Positions 1 through 10,510 of a stretch of 64,000 bases of DNA are shown in pieces. Numbering within the stretch: position 1 is the stretch's first letter; every line of letters begins with the position of its first letter. Source of the stretch: Achatina immaculata (taxonomy: Eukaryota > Mollusca > Gastropoda > Stylommatophora > Achatinidae). Made by a program: the position numbers and the translations under genes. A model generated the notes under the pieces. That model was not told where the DNA came from. It searched no databases and worked only from the letters and a program-made list of their open reading frames with translations. Location of the stretch: assembly GCA_009760885.1 (NCBI GenBank), contig CM019716.1, positions 8,006,438-8,070,437 of the forward strand. Direction: 5' to 3'.

Positions 1-490
1 AATAGATTTTTAAAAATTCACTTTCATTACTTTTAAATAATGTGTTCAAATGAGTTTATCATTGGCACTATGTTGACTATCTGCTTCTTAAAGCTGTGAG
101 GGATTCATAAATAAAAAATAACAGATTTTTCCACTTTACTCTTGTGTGCTGCACTTTACAGGTGGATATTTTCCACTATCATCATTAGGCGATATCCCAT
201 CATGCATAGACGTTCATGTTTCTTCATGCTGTCCAGTCTGTAAGGTCCCTAACATATCCATTTTTTAAAACTACATTTACAGCGAGGCAGCTCATCACAT
301 AAGTGTCTGGGTGGCAACACATCAAAGACTGGCTTGTGAGAAGTGACCAGATGAATCAAAGAAGAGCAGAGTATGCCATTTTGGACAATACTTTAACCTG
401 GCAAACACGAGGAACACATTTCGGTCATGACTAAAATTTTTCAAGTTGGGGAGGACAAGTGAGAGAGGATACGAGATTAAATAACAATTC
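1..490. other. No gene recognised
   Basis: No coding frame, RNA gene or repeat structure was recognised here. It lies beyond the 3' end of the minus-strand CEP290-like gene. Confidence 0.4.
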
Positions 491-494
491 CGCA

Positions 495-615
495 TCCACA
501 AGCTGTGGTGGTTGCTTAGTGCACTGATCTCTTACCACAAAGGTGGTGGTTTCAACTTGTCATCCGGCTGCTGAAATGGGTACCTATCTCTTCTGGAGCT
601 GGGAAAGGAAAGGTG
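495..615 (+). repeat. tRNA-derived SINE-like segment
   Basis: The stretch looks like an RNA polymerase III promoter of tRNA type. A box-A-like TGGTTGCTTAGTGC near 508 is followed about 40 bases later by a box-B-like GGTTTCAACTT near 548. A short unrelated body follows. No clear tail or target duplication was seen. An isolated degenerate tRNA pseudogene is the alternative. Confidence 0.4.
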
Positions 616-865
616 CCTTCTTGTAGTAACAGTTGCAGTCACTCGGTTCACTTTAACAGAGATTCTACATGGAAAACCTCACTCTCATTTAATATAAAAA
701 TGCTTTCTTTTCCCAACTTGAATACACAGAACAAATATGAATGCTATGCTGAAGACTATGTCCATACCAAGTATGTCAAATGAATGCAAAATTCTTTCTG
801 CAAATAAAGACACCTATAAATTGAAACCTGTCCACGACATTTCATATGCAAATATAAGTCTGTGT

Positions 866-1092
866 ATCACAACTATAAAATACTACAGTTGTGACATAAC
901 TATAAAATACTACAGCTGTGACACAACTATAAAATACCACAGTTGTGATATAACTATAAAATACTACAGTTGTGACACAACTATAAAATACTACAGTTAT
1001 GACACAACTATAAAATACTACAGTTATGACACAACTATAAAATACTACAGTTGTAACACAACTATAAAATACTACATTTGTGACATAATTTA
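866..1092. repeat. 27-bp minisatellite
   Basis: About eight tandem copies of a 27-base unit containing ATAAAATACTACAGTTGTGA. Because 27 is a multiple of three, long frames are open on both strands; these are repeat artefacts, not proteins. The flanks 616-865 and 1093-1480 hold nothing recognisable beyond loose CACACA-rich repeats. Confidence 0.9.
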
Positions 1093-1144
1093 ATAACACC
1101 GGAAAGCAAACACCCTCACAGAATATAAACAAAACACCCACAAC

Positions 1145-1150
1145 TTTATT
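1145..1150 (-). promoter_or_regulatory. Candidate poly(A) signal of the CEP290-like gene
   Basis: TTTATT on the plus strand reads AATAAA on the minus strand. It is the first such hexamer noticed below the stop codon at 1909. A 760-base 3' UTR containing a LINE fragment would result, so the assignment is weak. Confidence 0.2.
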
Positions 1151-1479
1151 TCACATGAGCATTCTCAAACTGCAGAAAGTTTACAAAAGGAAAAAAAAAA
1201 AACCAGCTATCTTAAACTTACACACACTGAACATATGTTCTTTCATCTTACACTCACACACATTAAATCTACGCACACATTAAATGAATATTCCTCTATT
1301 TTAAACTCATGCATAATGAACATATGCTGTTATGTCTTTAACTCGCACACACTGAACGTATGTTCTTAAATAAGGCCGCCACTCTTCAGTTGAGAATATC
1401 TTCAACTTAGTTTCTTCTGTCAACCTGACATTCTATATTCTGTACAGAACAATGTTGCTTCTGGTTTACTGCTGCCAGG

Positions 1480-1576
1480 AACCAGGTATCTCACCCTCCT
1501 GCACAATTCACCCTCCTGCACAACTCACCCTCCTGCACAACTCACCCACCTGCACATCTCACCCTCCTGCACAACG
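1480..1576. repeat. Short 17-bp tandem repeat
   Basis: About six copies of CTCACCCTCCTGCACAA with minor changes. Confidence 0.8.
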
Positions 1577-1589
1577 CCATGTAATGGTG

Positions 1590-1775
1590 CCTGCAGACAT
1601 TTCCAAGAGTCACAGAGTTTCATACAACGGGCTTACTATCAGACCACGCAGGAGGAGAGTTGTTCTAGTATCGCTGAGGTCTGGACACTCCAACAGAAGA
1701 TGAGTGACACTTTCATACAGGATTCACCTAGGGCAGCATAAATGACAGTGATGTGACAATATCCTAAAGATGTGA
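1590..1775 (-). mobile_element. LINE C-terminal fragment
   Basis: On the minus strand the frame reads HCHLCCPR, a stop, then ILYESVTHLLLECPDLSDTR. The spaced C-x-x-C followed by ES-x-x-HLLLECP-x-x-x-x-x-R is the usual tail after the RNase H or RT domain in many non-LTR retrotransposons. It is truncated on both sides, with one internal stop. The clade cannot be fixed. Confidence 0.6.
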
Positions 1776-1908
1776 TTAGTCACACACCACCAACCATATG
1801 TCAACCCCTGCTCAAGAAAAAAAAAAAAAAAACTGTCCATCTCTGGTGTTCTCCGGGCCTATTCTGCCTCGTGCTCTTTCTCTGTTCTGTTCTAAGACCA
1901 CGTGCTGC

Positions 1909-2130
1909 TCATTTCCCCTCACTCAATACGGCATCATCCTTCTGTGACACCCGCTGATATGATCTGTGCTGACGATCTTCTGTTTTCAGTTTGCCCATAA
2001 CTCTACATGGCGCAACAAAAGGCACACCAAACTGTGAACAAAGCTTTCTCAGTGATTTCTCATACTCATCATTCAGTTTTGTCGAACAAACCAAGGCATA
2101 TTTTAAGTCTTCAATCTCTTCAAAGAAACC
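1909..2130 (-). CDS. CEP290: CEP290-like terminal exon with stop
   Basis: The exon follows a pyrimidine tract ending CACTTGCAG and runs 73 codons to TGA at 1911-1909. It opens with GFFEEIEDLKYALVCSTKLN and continues EKSLRKLCSQFGVPF, the diagnostic C-terminal stretch of CEP290. The last 30 residues are polar and unconserved. Confidence 0.85.
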   Translation of the reverse strand, partial: GFFEEIEDLKYALVCSTKLNDEYEKSLRKLCSQFGVPFVAPCRVMGKLKTEDRQHRSYQRVSQKDDAVLSEGK

Positions 2131-5100
2131 CTGCAAGTGAAGCAAGTGACAACGTAACAATAATCACTTCATAAACAGTTCATTCAAAATAATATATCAG
2201 AAACTTCATAACTGGTTATGATTCATAACCTACCCCAACTTGGCATATTTTATGATTTAACTGATGTTACTGCCAACCAATGTTAAAATATTTCAGGATA
2301 ATCATCTTAAAAAGCCAGACAGGTCATAGTACTCCAATCTTCTCCATGGAAGAAAGATCTCAGCATCAGGTTCACATACTGTGTAGCACTAGCAAGAATT
2401 TGTATCAACCATGGGGTGACACCAAGGACGACATATCCTATTTTCTGTCTGAGAAGCCCAGTGCTACTAGTTCAGCAACTCCCATGCAACTGTTCATTGA
2501 GAACAGTTTTAACACTTCTGACACTTTGTAAACAACAGGTTAAAACTCTGCTTTGAAACAAACTGTCCCAGGGCAGGTTTATGGTTTTGTTTTAAGAAGT
2601 GTCTGAGACTTCACTGTACCATTACTCATGTAAGTGTCTGAGATTTCACTGTGTTATGACTCATGTAGATGTCTGAGACTTCACTGTACCATTACTCAAG
2701 TAAGTGTCTGAGACTTCACTGTACCATTACTCAAGTAAGTGTCTGAGACTTCACTGTACCATTACTCAAGTAAGTGTCTGAGACTTCACTGTACCATTAC
2801 TCATGTAAGACTTCACTGTGTTATGACTCATGTAAGTGTCTGAGACTTCACTGTACCATTACTCATGTAAGATTTCACTGTGTTACGACTTATGTAAGTG
2901 TCTGAGACTTCACTGTGCTGTGACTCATGTAAGAATTTGAATTTAATGGCCTCTATTCTTACTTCTATGATATAGATGAGTTCTATTTTAACATGACCTG
3001 TCAGAACGATCATCAGAGAGTTCTAGGGCTGAAGAGACTGGCTTCTAAGCCCAACATAATCTAATCAACACTGATGAAAACATAGACCTGACTCTTGTGT
3101 CAGGGAATGAAGACACTGATATCTGCAGGAACCATTTAATTGCTTCTGAAAGCTGAAACCTTCAAAAGTGAATCATCTTACCCTCATCTATGACATATAA
3201 AAGTTACTGAATAAATTTGTTATATACATACCAGATCTAAGCTCTTCAGTTCCCCTCTCAATCTCTTATTCTCCTTGGCTAATCTGTTCCTCTCTCGCAG
3301 CACATCCCTCAGTACAGGATCTTCTGCTTCAGCTAAGGAGACAAGAAGACATCATTCAGACTTGAACGTGACTGTTAACCCAGTAGAAGATACTGACAAA
3401 CTCAATGACAGAGGTGTTCCTAGCCCTGCAGGCAGATATTCTCCATTTTTGAGACAGTTTCCTCAGCACTAATATATCAGGTACCTATTTTGGCAGCTAC
3501 ATCATCATGACATAACTGGTTGTGGGTGATAAACCCACAACACTTCAAGCGAGAAGTCAGGTCTCTACTGACTAGACTACCTAAGCCCTATTTTCAACAC
3601 AAACTTTAGCATCCAAACACAAATAATATCCCAAATTTGGGGGAACATGATGATGATATGCAAAACTACAGACAACTGGCAGAAATAAGAATAGAACTGT
3701 AAACTAAATACATATTTCAAGAATATCTGATATAAAATAAACATCACAAATATAGTTTCTTTGACTTTGTAAACAAACCAAAATTTAGCCATGTAACAAC
3801 AATGACTCTCACCACATTTTAAACAAACCAAAATTTAGCCATGTAACAACAATGACTCTCACCACATTTTAAACAAACCAAAATTTAGCCATGTAACAAC
3901 AATGACTCTCACCACATTTTAAACAAAACAAAATTTAGCCATGTAACAACAATGACTCTCACCACATTTTAAACAAAACAAAATTTAGCCATGTAACAAC
4001 AACGACTCTGACCACATTTTAAACAAACCAAAATTTAGCCATGTAACAACACTGACTCTGACCACATTTTAAACAAAACAAAATTTAACCATGTAACAAC
4101 ACTGACTCTCACCACATTTTAAACAAAACAAAATTTAGCCATGTAACAACAATGACTCTGACCACATTTTGCCATCTTTTCTCTTGCATTCACAAGTTCT
4201 CTTTCCAGCTTTATATTTGTTTCTTGTGCCTCCCTCAGCAGTCTCTGCATCTCTAGAGCCCTGTAAGCACAACAAACAAAAAAACAAACAAAAGACTATG
4301 ACTTTTCCCACATACACATTCATTCTTCTGTTCTTACATCTCAACTACTTTTCTAGCTATTATGATTGTTGTTAGCTATTATCTGTATCAATTAATTATT
4401 ATTTTTGGAAATAATTTTGCTGTATGATGGGGCAGAAGGGAAAAGAAGAAGAAGATGGCTGATCATGACTAGGAGCTACATGTGCTGGGTATACTCCATA
4501 AATAACCAGCTGGGTGTACTCCACATAATAACCAGCTGGGTGTACTCCATAAATAACCAGCTGGGTGTACTCCATAAATAACCAGCTAGGTGTACTCCAT
4601 AAATAACCAGCTGGGTATACTCCACATAACAACCAGCTGGGTGTACTCCATAAATAACCAGCTGGGTGTACTCCATAAATAACCAGCTGGGTGTATTCCC
4701 CATAATAACCAGCTGGGTGTACTCCACATAATAACCAGCTGGGTGTACTCCACATAATAACCAGCTGGGTGTACTCCATATAATAACCAGCTGGGTGTAC
4801 TCCATAAATAACCAGCTGGGTGTACTCCATAAATAACCAGCCGGGTGTACTCCACATAATAACCAGCCGGGTGTACTCCACATAATAACCAGCCGGGTGC
4901 ACTCCACAGAATAACCAGCCGGGTGCACTCCACAGAATAACCAGCCGGGTGTACTCCACAGAATAACCAGCCGGGTGTACTCCACAGAATAACCAGCCGG
5001 GTGCACTCCACAGAATAACCACACCTGAGTTTTCTTGTTTCCTCTCTCTAGTTATCTTTTTCTCCCCCCACATATTTTTTCTGTCCAGCTAGCTTTGCCA

Positions 5101-6701
5101 CACTTTACACTTTTTATCTATTTCCTCTTCTAACCACTCTTTAGGCTGTTTTCCACAAGGCCATCCTTGCCTCCATGCCCACACCCAGAGATCTTTATAA
5201 CTTAGTTTCCTTCATACAAATGTTTTAACAGCTCAGCTTTGTTTCCAATACACACACATTGTGTTTCCAATCTGTTTCTTTTCCTACTTTCTTTCTTACT
5301 TTTTCCAATAGTGTGGCTTATTAAAAACATTTACCCCACCTTTTCAACAAAATCTTTTCAATATTTTAATAGAATATTTTTTTTAATGAATAATGCACTT
5401 GATGAAGTTCATTTAAATTTTGTTTTACTTTTTTTTTCTCACACTCATGACTACATTACACTGTCACTAATATAAAGCTACAATAATATAAAGCTACAGG
5501 ACAATGTGGACTTCAAGCTACAGGACGCTGTGGACTTCAAGCTACAGGAAGCTGTGGACTTCAAGCTACAGGACGCTGTGGACTTCAAGCTACAGGACGC
5601 TGTGGACTTCAAGCACTTATAATTTTCTTGATGGACACCACAACAAACGCTCTGCTGTCTTATCTTTTCATGTAAATACCCCCATTTATATGCTATCATC
5701 CCATCATGCTGCTGTCCAAGGCTTCTTCCTTCAAGATGAAAGTGACAATAATGTTGTGGATCTCAATATGCTCATAATTTCTCTCTCCTTGTCAGGACCT
5801 CTAAAGTTCTAATTTTCTTTTTACAGTGTAAGCTCTTTCCTTGGTTATTTATCCTCTTCTCTTTCTCTGAAGTATCTCACTTCTTTTTTTCTTTTCACAT
5901 CCAAGTTTCCTTATCTGAGTTTTTACAATTTGTTTATATTTCTTGCCTCATGCTACAAATAGAAATAAGTGGTGTTTTAATAACCCTTATGTTTCATTTC
6001 TTTCTTTGTGTGTTTTCATTGGTGGCAATGATTTTTATACGTTTTTCATTTACAAATAAGTAAATAAATATTTCTGATGGACAGATCTACTCACTTGTTG
6101 ATCTGATTCATATCAGCTTTTGTTGTTTTCTTGGAGTCCACTTCTTGTCTGTGGTAACACAAACTCCATGGTCTAGTATCTGTCTGCACTGAGGCACTGC
6201 AGATTAAAAGGGCATTTGTCCAACATTCTTTAAAAACAGAAATCTTTTAAACATAATCATTTTCAGCTTCTGAAATGATTTTTGTGTAGCAGGAAACAAC
6301 GGGGCAATCTCGTCGCAAGGTGGATTCAGGACATTGCGGAAAGAATGAATATGTCATTGTGAGGTGCTGGTCAACTTACTCAAGACCAGATTGCAATCAG
6401 GGAGGCAGTGAGAGGGACGACATTCTGGAAAGGACACGTGACGTGACAGGAAACACTGAGGCATGAACACATCAAAGTGTAGGAATACAGCAGGTAGATC
6501 AGCCTCCAAATTTTGTAGACAAAGCACTCTGAGATGTAAGAGAAATGAAAACTGCAAGATAAGGATGGCTGCCCATCCTACTGAAGTTCATAGTGTGATT
6601 CACAAACTTTTGTTTTCACACAACAGAATTAATATATATAATGCGTGTGCATGTGTATATGTATGTATATATATATATATATGTATGTATGTATATATAT
6701 G

Positions 6702-6732
<31 letters not shown>

Positions 6733-7499
6733 GTATATATATATATATAAAAGCTTAAATGAGAATTCGCTGATATGACTTAGAAAAAGCTTTCATACAT
6801 TGATGTGATTCATATCACTTAAACCACACTTCTTCATCACTGGCTTTTAATAAGCACTGACATGACTTATATCACATTTACTCCTTCATGACTGACTTTC
6901 ACCAAACACTGATATGACTTACATAAGACTTAACCTTCATGACTGACTTTCACCAAATACTTACACCTTCATGACTGACTTTCACCAAACACTGATATGA
7001 TTTACATAAGACTTAACATTCATGACTGACTTTCACCACATACTTACACCTTCATGACTGACTTTCACCAAACACTAACATGACTTATATAAGACTTACA
7101 CCTTCATGACTGACTTTCACCAAACACTGATATGACTTATATAAGACTTACACCTTCATGACTGACTTTCACCAAACACTGATATGACTTATATAAGACT
7201 TACACCTTCATGACTGACTTTCATCAAACACTGATATGACTTATATAAGACTAACACCTTCATGACTGACTTTCACCAAACACTGATATGACTTATATAA
7301 GACTTACACCTTCATGACTGACTTTCACCAAACACTGATATGACTTATATAAGACTTACACCTTCATGACTGGTTTTGAGCATGTCTGATGCCCCAAGTC
7401 TCCACTCTTCTTTAGCTCATCTAACTGTCTCTGTGTATCATCTTTCTTTCTCTTGATATAAGCCAGCTTCTGCCTAAGCTCCACATTTTCTGCACAAAT
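1909..7499 (-). CDS. CEP290: CEP290-like centrosomal/ciliary protein, 3' end of gene (five exons)
   Basis: CEP290 is a very long coiled-coil protein of the ciliary transition zone and centriolar satellites. Five minus-strand exons join without frame error: 7499-7360, 6148-6095, 4260-4163, 3332-3232, 2130-1909. Each has an AG acceptor and GT donor, with junction phases 2, 2, 1 and 0. The joined product is about 204 residues of charged, leucine-heptad coiled coil (ENVELRQKLAYIKRKKDDT; ALEMQRLLREAQETNIK; RERNRLAKENKRLRGELKSL) ending in FFEEIEDLKY and a polar tail. That ending and the preceding ENKRLRGEL segment match what I recall of the vertebrate CEP290 C-terminus. The rest of the gene (over 2000 residues in vertebrates) is not seen; it may lie in exons I missed, beyond the window, or be lost. 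Identification is from memory of the family, not a search. Confidence 0.75.
2595..2935. repeat. Intronic minisatellite, about 35-bp unit
   Basis: Around nine imperfect copies of a unit containing AAGTGTCTGAGACTTCACTG, with some shortened units. It lies in the last CEP290-like intron, away from both splice sites. The intron bases 2131-2594 show nothing else. Confidence 0.85.
3232..3332 (-). CDS. CEP290: CEP290-like coiled-coil exon
   Basis: This 101-base exon follows CTTGTCTCCTTAG and ends GATCTG|GTATGT. It encodes AEAEDPVLRDVLRERNRLAK then ENKRLRGELKSLDL. Phase 1 in and phase 0 out agree with both neighbours. Confidence 0.8.
3486..3592 (-). repeat. Possible SINE, tRNA-like
   Basis: On the minus strand, TAGTCTAGTCAGTAG resembles box A and GTGGGTTTATCACCC resembles box B at the usual distance. 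The sequence also ends with a GGTACC block similar to that at 578-583 in the other SINE-like segment. Evidence is modest. Confidence 0.35.
3771..4170. repeat. 50-bp minisatellite carrying 5' splice sites
   Basis: Eight units of exactly 50 bases contain AAATTTAGCCATGTAACAAC. On the minus strand each unit carries AAAATGTG|GTNAGAGTC, the last exonic bases plus donor of the CEP290-like exon ending at 4163. Five units read GTGAGA and three, including the authentic one, read GTCAGA. Confidence 0.95.
4163..4260 (-). CDS. CEP290: CEP290-like coiled-coil exon
   Basis: This 98-base exon follows GTGCTTACAG and ends TGTG|GTCAGA. It encodes KALEMQRLLREAQETNIKLE and onward to REKMAKC, a heptad-rich helix. 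The donor is weak (GTCAGA). It lies inside the first unit of an eight-copy 50-bp tandem repeat, several units of which carry the stronger GTGAGA. Confidence 0.75.
4480..5022. repeat. 25/27-bp minisatellite
   Basis: About 20 copies of a unit containing CCAGCTGGGTGTACTCCATA, changing to CCAGCCGGGTG towards 5020. Long open frames on the minus strand are artefacts. It lies in a CEP290-like intron. Confidence 0.95.
5480..5612. repeat. 24-bp tandem repeat
   Basis: About five copies of a unit containing CTACAGGACGCTGTGGACTT. The rest of this intron (5023-5479 and 5613-6094) is T-rich unique sequence with no recognisable feature. Confidence 0.9.
6095..6148 (-). CDS. CEP290: CEP290-like small exon
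   Basis: This 54-base exon is bounded by TTACCACAG and AA|GTGAGTAG. It reads QEVDSKKTTKADMNQIN in the only frame without a stop, and that frame fits the phases of both neighbours. Confidence 0.65.
6655..6752. repeat. (TATG)n/(TA)n microsatellite
   Basis: Alternating ATGT and ATAT blocks. The adjoining intron sequence 6149-6654 shows no other feature. Confidence 0.95.
6850..7380. repeat. 52-bp minisatellite abutting and copying a CEP290 splice donor
   Basis: About eight full units plus shorter derivatives of a 52-base repeat containing ACACCTTCATGACTGACTTT. On the minus strand every full unit carries CAGTCATGAAGGTGTAAGTC, identical to the exon end and donor at 7374-7354. The array therefore begins inside the exon. 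Confidence 0.9.
7360..7499 (-). CDS. CEP290: CEP290-like exon, most upstream supported
   Basis: The acceptor is a pyrimidine-rich tract ending TTCTTCAAAAG before 7499; the donor is AAGGT|GTAAGT. The exon is 140 bases, starts in phase 0 and ends in phase 2. It encodes ICAENVELRQKLAYIKRKKD and onward to KPVMK plus two bases. The alternative donor two bases earlier would put a stop in the next exon, which decides the site. The 20 bases across this donor are repeated in the adjoining 52-bp minisatellite. Confidence 0.75.
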
Positions 7500-7900
7500 C
7501 TTTTGAAGAAAAACAAACATTTTGTATAACCCTTTTTTTTTCTGGGTACTCTCCCACCGTGGGGCTGGGTTAGGTCCTGTATTCATGGGTCTGACTTTCA
7601 CATAATGTCCTATTTTCTCCTCACTCACAAACAGGCATATGTGCTGTGAATATAGTGTGCCTCACCATGCAGGCATATAGTCTTCATCTTTGGGGACTGT
7701 TACTCCCTACACTGGAGAATCTGAGTATTCACTTCTACAGAAGGTCAATGAAGAGCTACAGTAACAAGTCATGACCTGCATAACCTTCAGGGTGAAAGGG
7801 GCAGGTCACTGTCAATTAGTACAGATGGTGAACTTGCTGAACCACAAACAACCAAGACCCTGTCCCACCTCTCTGTGGTTTCCCCCAGTTACAGGCTCAA

Positions 7901-8017
7901 CTTGCTAAAGAGGCTGGGATCACTATGGCACCCAAGGTAGTGGAGTCAAGGGTACAGTTCTTCTTCAGCAGACTCCACTACCTTGGGTGCCATAGTGATC
8001 CCAGCCTCCTTAGCAAG
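7901..8017. repeat. Near-perfect inverted repeat (hairpin)
   Basis: Arms 7901-7947 and 7971-8017 are 47 bases each with one mismatch, around a 23-base spacer. The transcript of either strand could fold into one long hairpin. Confidence 0.95.
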
Positions 8018-8036
8018 TCTTGGCTTCACTTCAGGT
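7982..8036 (-). other. Possible further CEP290-like exon, weak
   Basis: A pyrimidine-rich tract ending TTTTTGCAG precedes 8036, and AAG|GTAGTG could be a donor after 7982. The 55 bases read PEVKPRLAKEAGITMAPK without a stop and exit in phase 0, which fits the exon at 7499. I do not recognise the sequence, and it overlaps one arm of the hairpin. It may be coincidence. Confidence 0.2.
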
Positions 8037-8144
8037 CTGCAAAAATAATCATCATAATCCACTTCTCATTCAACACAAAGTTTGCTTCAGCATCTTCACT
8101 GCATCAGCTACAGGAGCAACTTGTTAACAGTTCCAGGGGAACTA

Positions 8145-8655
8145 AATATGAATAAAATCAACTAATGCACTGTAGCCCCATATAGTTCCAGGGAGATGGA
8201 ATATGAATAAAATCAATTAATACACTGTAGCCCCATATAGTTCCAGGGAGACAGAATATGAATAAAATCAACTAATACACTGTAGCCCCATACAGTTCCA
8301 GGGAGATGGAATATGAATAAAATCAATTAATACACTGTAGCCCCATATAGTTCCAGGGAGACAGAATATGAATAAAATCAACTAATACACTGTAGCCCCA
8401 TATAGTTCAAGGGAGATGGAATATGAATAAAATCAACTAATACACTGTAGCCCCATATAGTTCAAGGGAGACAGAATATGAATAAAATCAACTAATACAC
8501 TGTAGCCCCATACAGTTCCAGGGAGACAGAATATGAATAAAATCAACTAATACACTGTAGCCCCATACAGTTCAAAGGAGACAGAATATGAATAAAATCA
8601 ACTAATACACTGTAGCCCCATACAGTTCAAGGGAGACAGAATATGAATATAACCA
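8145..8655. repeat. 55-bp minisatellite
   Basis: Nine tandem units of 55 bases contain ACTGTAGCCCCATATAGTTC. Nothing is recognised in the adjoining 8656-8960. Confidence 0.95.
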
Positions 8656-8961
8656 ATTAGTGCAGTGAAGCCCCCCCTCCCATCAAGTTTTAGATTTTCT
8701 TCTTGTAAAGACTGTAAATACATACCCAGTGATCATGCTAGGATTTTTTAATGGTACAATTATACCCGTCTTTTACCTTGTGTGAAGTACTTTCCGAAAT
8801 ACTGGTTTTGTCAATACATTTGATACCTTATACCTGTTTTAGCATAAAGTTAAATACACTTTACAATTTTTAGCAGGAATTAAAAAGGTTTTTTTTTTCT
8901 TCCTTCATTTATGGCAAGAATTAATGTTGACAAGAATTCTCACATGCTGAATCAAAGTCAA

Positions 8962-9110
8962 AACTGGCCTGATTCTCCTCCATGTAAATTCAGCATCATT
9001 ATCCTACTTGCCTGATTCTCCTCCATGTAAATTCAGCATCATTATTATCCTACTGGCCTGATTCTCCTCCATGTAAATTCAGCATCATTATTATCCTACA
9101 ACATATGGAA
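8962..9110. repeat. 46-bp minisatellite, left part
   Basis: Copies of a unit containing GCCTGATTCTCCTCCATGTA. The array is interrupted by a LINE fragment and resumes at 9616. Confidence 0.9.
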
Positions 9111-9608
9111 TTCAAAAGTTATAAGCACAAAAACCAAGTTAAGACTATTCAATTCAAATGTAATATCCACCCTCATTTATGCATGCGAAAGCTGGAAAAC
9201 AACTAAAGAAATAGAAAAGAAATTAGACTCTTTTGAAAACAAATGCCTAAGGAAAATACTCGGCATCAAGTGGAATGAATTCAAGAACAATGCAGAGATA
9301 AGACAGATGACTGAACAACAACCAGTCTCACGGGTGATCAGGAAAAGGAGATGGACATATGTTGGCCACTTGATGAGAAGAAATGAGCAGAGAATCCCAA
9401 AACAAGCTATCAAGTGGAACACAACAGGCCGAAGAAAAAGGGGCAGACCGCGTGAAACTCTGAAGAGAACATTATTAAGAGAGGCCAAGTTAACAGGCAT
9501 AAAATCCTTTGATGAGGTTGAAAGACTCGCCGAAGACAGGAAAAATTGGCGAACTACTTTGCGAGCCCTATGTGACGTCTAACGGCACGGGAAGGATATA
9601 AGATATAA
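9108..9608 (+). mobile_element. LINE 3' fragment, family B, RTE-like
   Basis: The plus strand reads the C-terminal part of an RT protein: STLIYACESWKTTKEIEKKL, then RRWTYVGHLMRRNEQRIPKQ, ending RALCDV and a stop at about 9582. The tail is GGAAGGATATAAGATATAAG. It is inserted in the 46-bp minisatellite; TATTATCCTAC on both sides may be the target duplication, although the repetitive target makes this uncertain. A closely related copy lies at 26104-26955. It is 5'-truncated, so inactive. Confidence 0.85.
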
Positions 9609-9615
9609 GATAAGA

Positions 9616-9832
9616 TATTATCCTACTGGCCTGATTCTCCTCCATGTAAATTCAGCATCATTATTATCCTACTGGCCTGATTCTCCTCCATGTAAATTCA
9701 GCATCATTATCCTACTGGCCTGATTCTCCTCCATGTAAATTCAGCATCATTATTATCCTACTGGCCTGATTCTCCTCCATGTAAATTCAGCATCATTATC
9801 CTACTGGCCTGATTCTCCTCCAAATGAATTTC
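9616..9832. repeat. 46-bp minisatellite, right part
   Basis: Continuation of the array left of 9110, with alternating 46- and shorter units. Nothing is recognised in 9833-10082. Confidence 0.9.
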
Positions 9833-10082
9833 CTGGTTGCTTTTTACCACATTTTTTTTTATAATATAAACCTCCAAAAGTTTTTTTGTTTCTCTTTTTT
9901 AATTGACAATTCACCATTAACACAACCACTGTGTACCTGAAATTTTTCAGAACCTTTTTCAAGTTACAGGACCTAACATGAATTTTTGGTCTTCATGCTA
10001 CAGCAAATAATGCTTTGGTGATAAACTCTGTAACAGACACCAGCAATTTTCTGACACTGAAACATGCTAAGATAGCTCTCAT

Positions 10083-10510
10083 TCATTCATTTGCATGTCC
10101 CTTTGTGGAACTTTGCCTCCCTGACAGCACTCCTGTAGGCCTCTTGGTTGTAAGCAAGATGGCCTGCTGCTGATGCATCCATTTGCAGATCATCAACGAT
10201 GTCTTGCAGCCATCTTCGCCTTGGTCTTCCTCTCTTTCTTTTTCCATTATGTACCCTTCCAAGACGGTCTTTTCTAGATTATCTTGATGCTTAATGTGTC
10301 CAAAATATTTCAGTTTTCTTTGTTTAATCCTCTTTACTAGCCAACCTTCTTCAATATTAAGTTCTTGTAGTATGGATATATTTGTTCTTTTTTGTGTCCA
10401 TGATATATGAAGAACTCTTCTGTAGCATTTACATTCAAAGGCATTTATGTGTTTCTCAGCTGTTTTGTTAAGTGTCCAGGTCTCACAGGCATATGTTGTG
10501 ATGGGAAAGC
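10083..10510 (-). mobile_element. LINE 3' fragment, family D, RTE-like
   Basis: The minus strand reads YACETWTLNKTAEKHINAFE, CYRRVLHISWTQKRTN and QRKLKYFGHIKHQDNLEKTV, the C-terminal region of an RTE-type RT protein. It ends with CATGCAAATGAATGAATGAG. The 5' part is missing. Shorter copies of the same end lie at 12388-12456 and 45450-45565. Confidence 0.8.

Noticed and set aside
4399..5073. Long minus-strand open frames with repeated GVHPAGY-type peptides
   Set aside because: The frames follow the 25/27-base tandem unit and are open in all three minus frames. No start context or splice logic exists.
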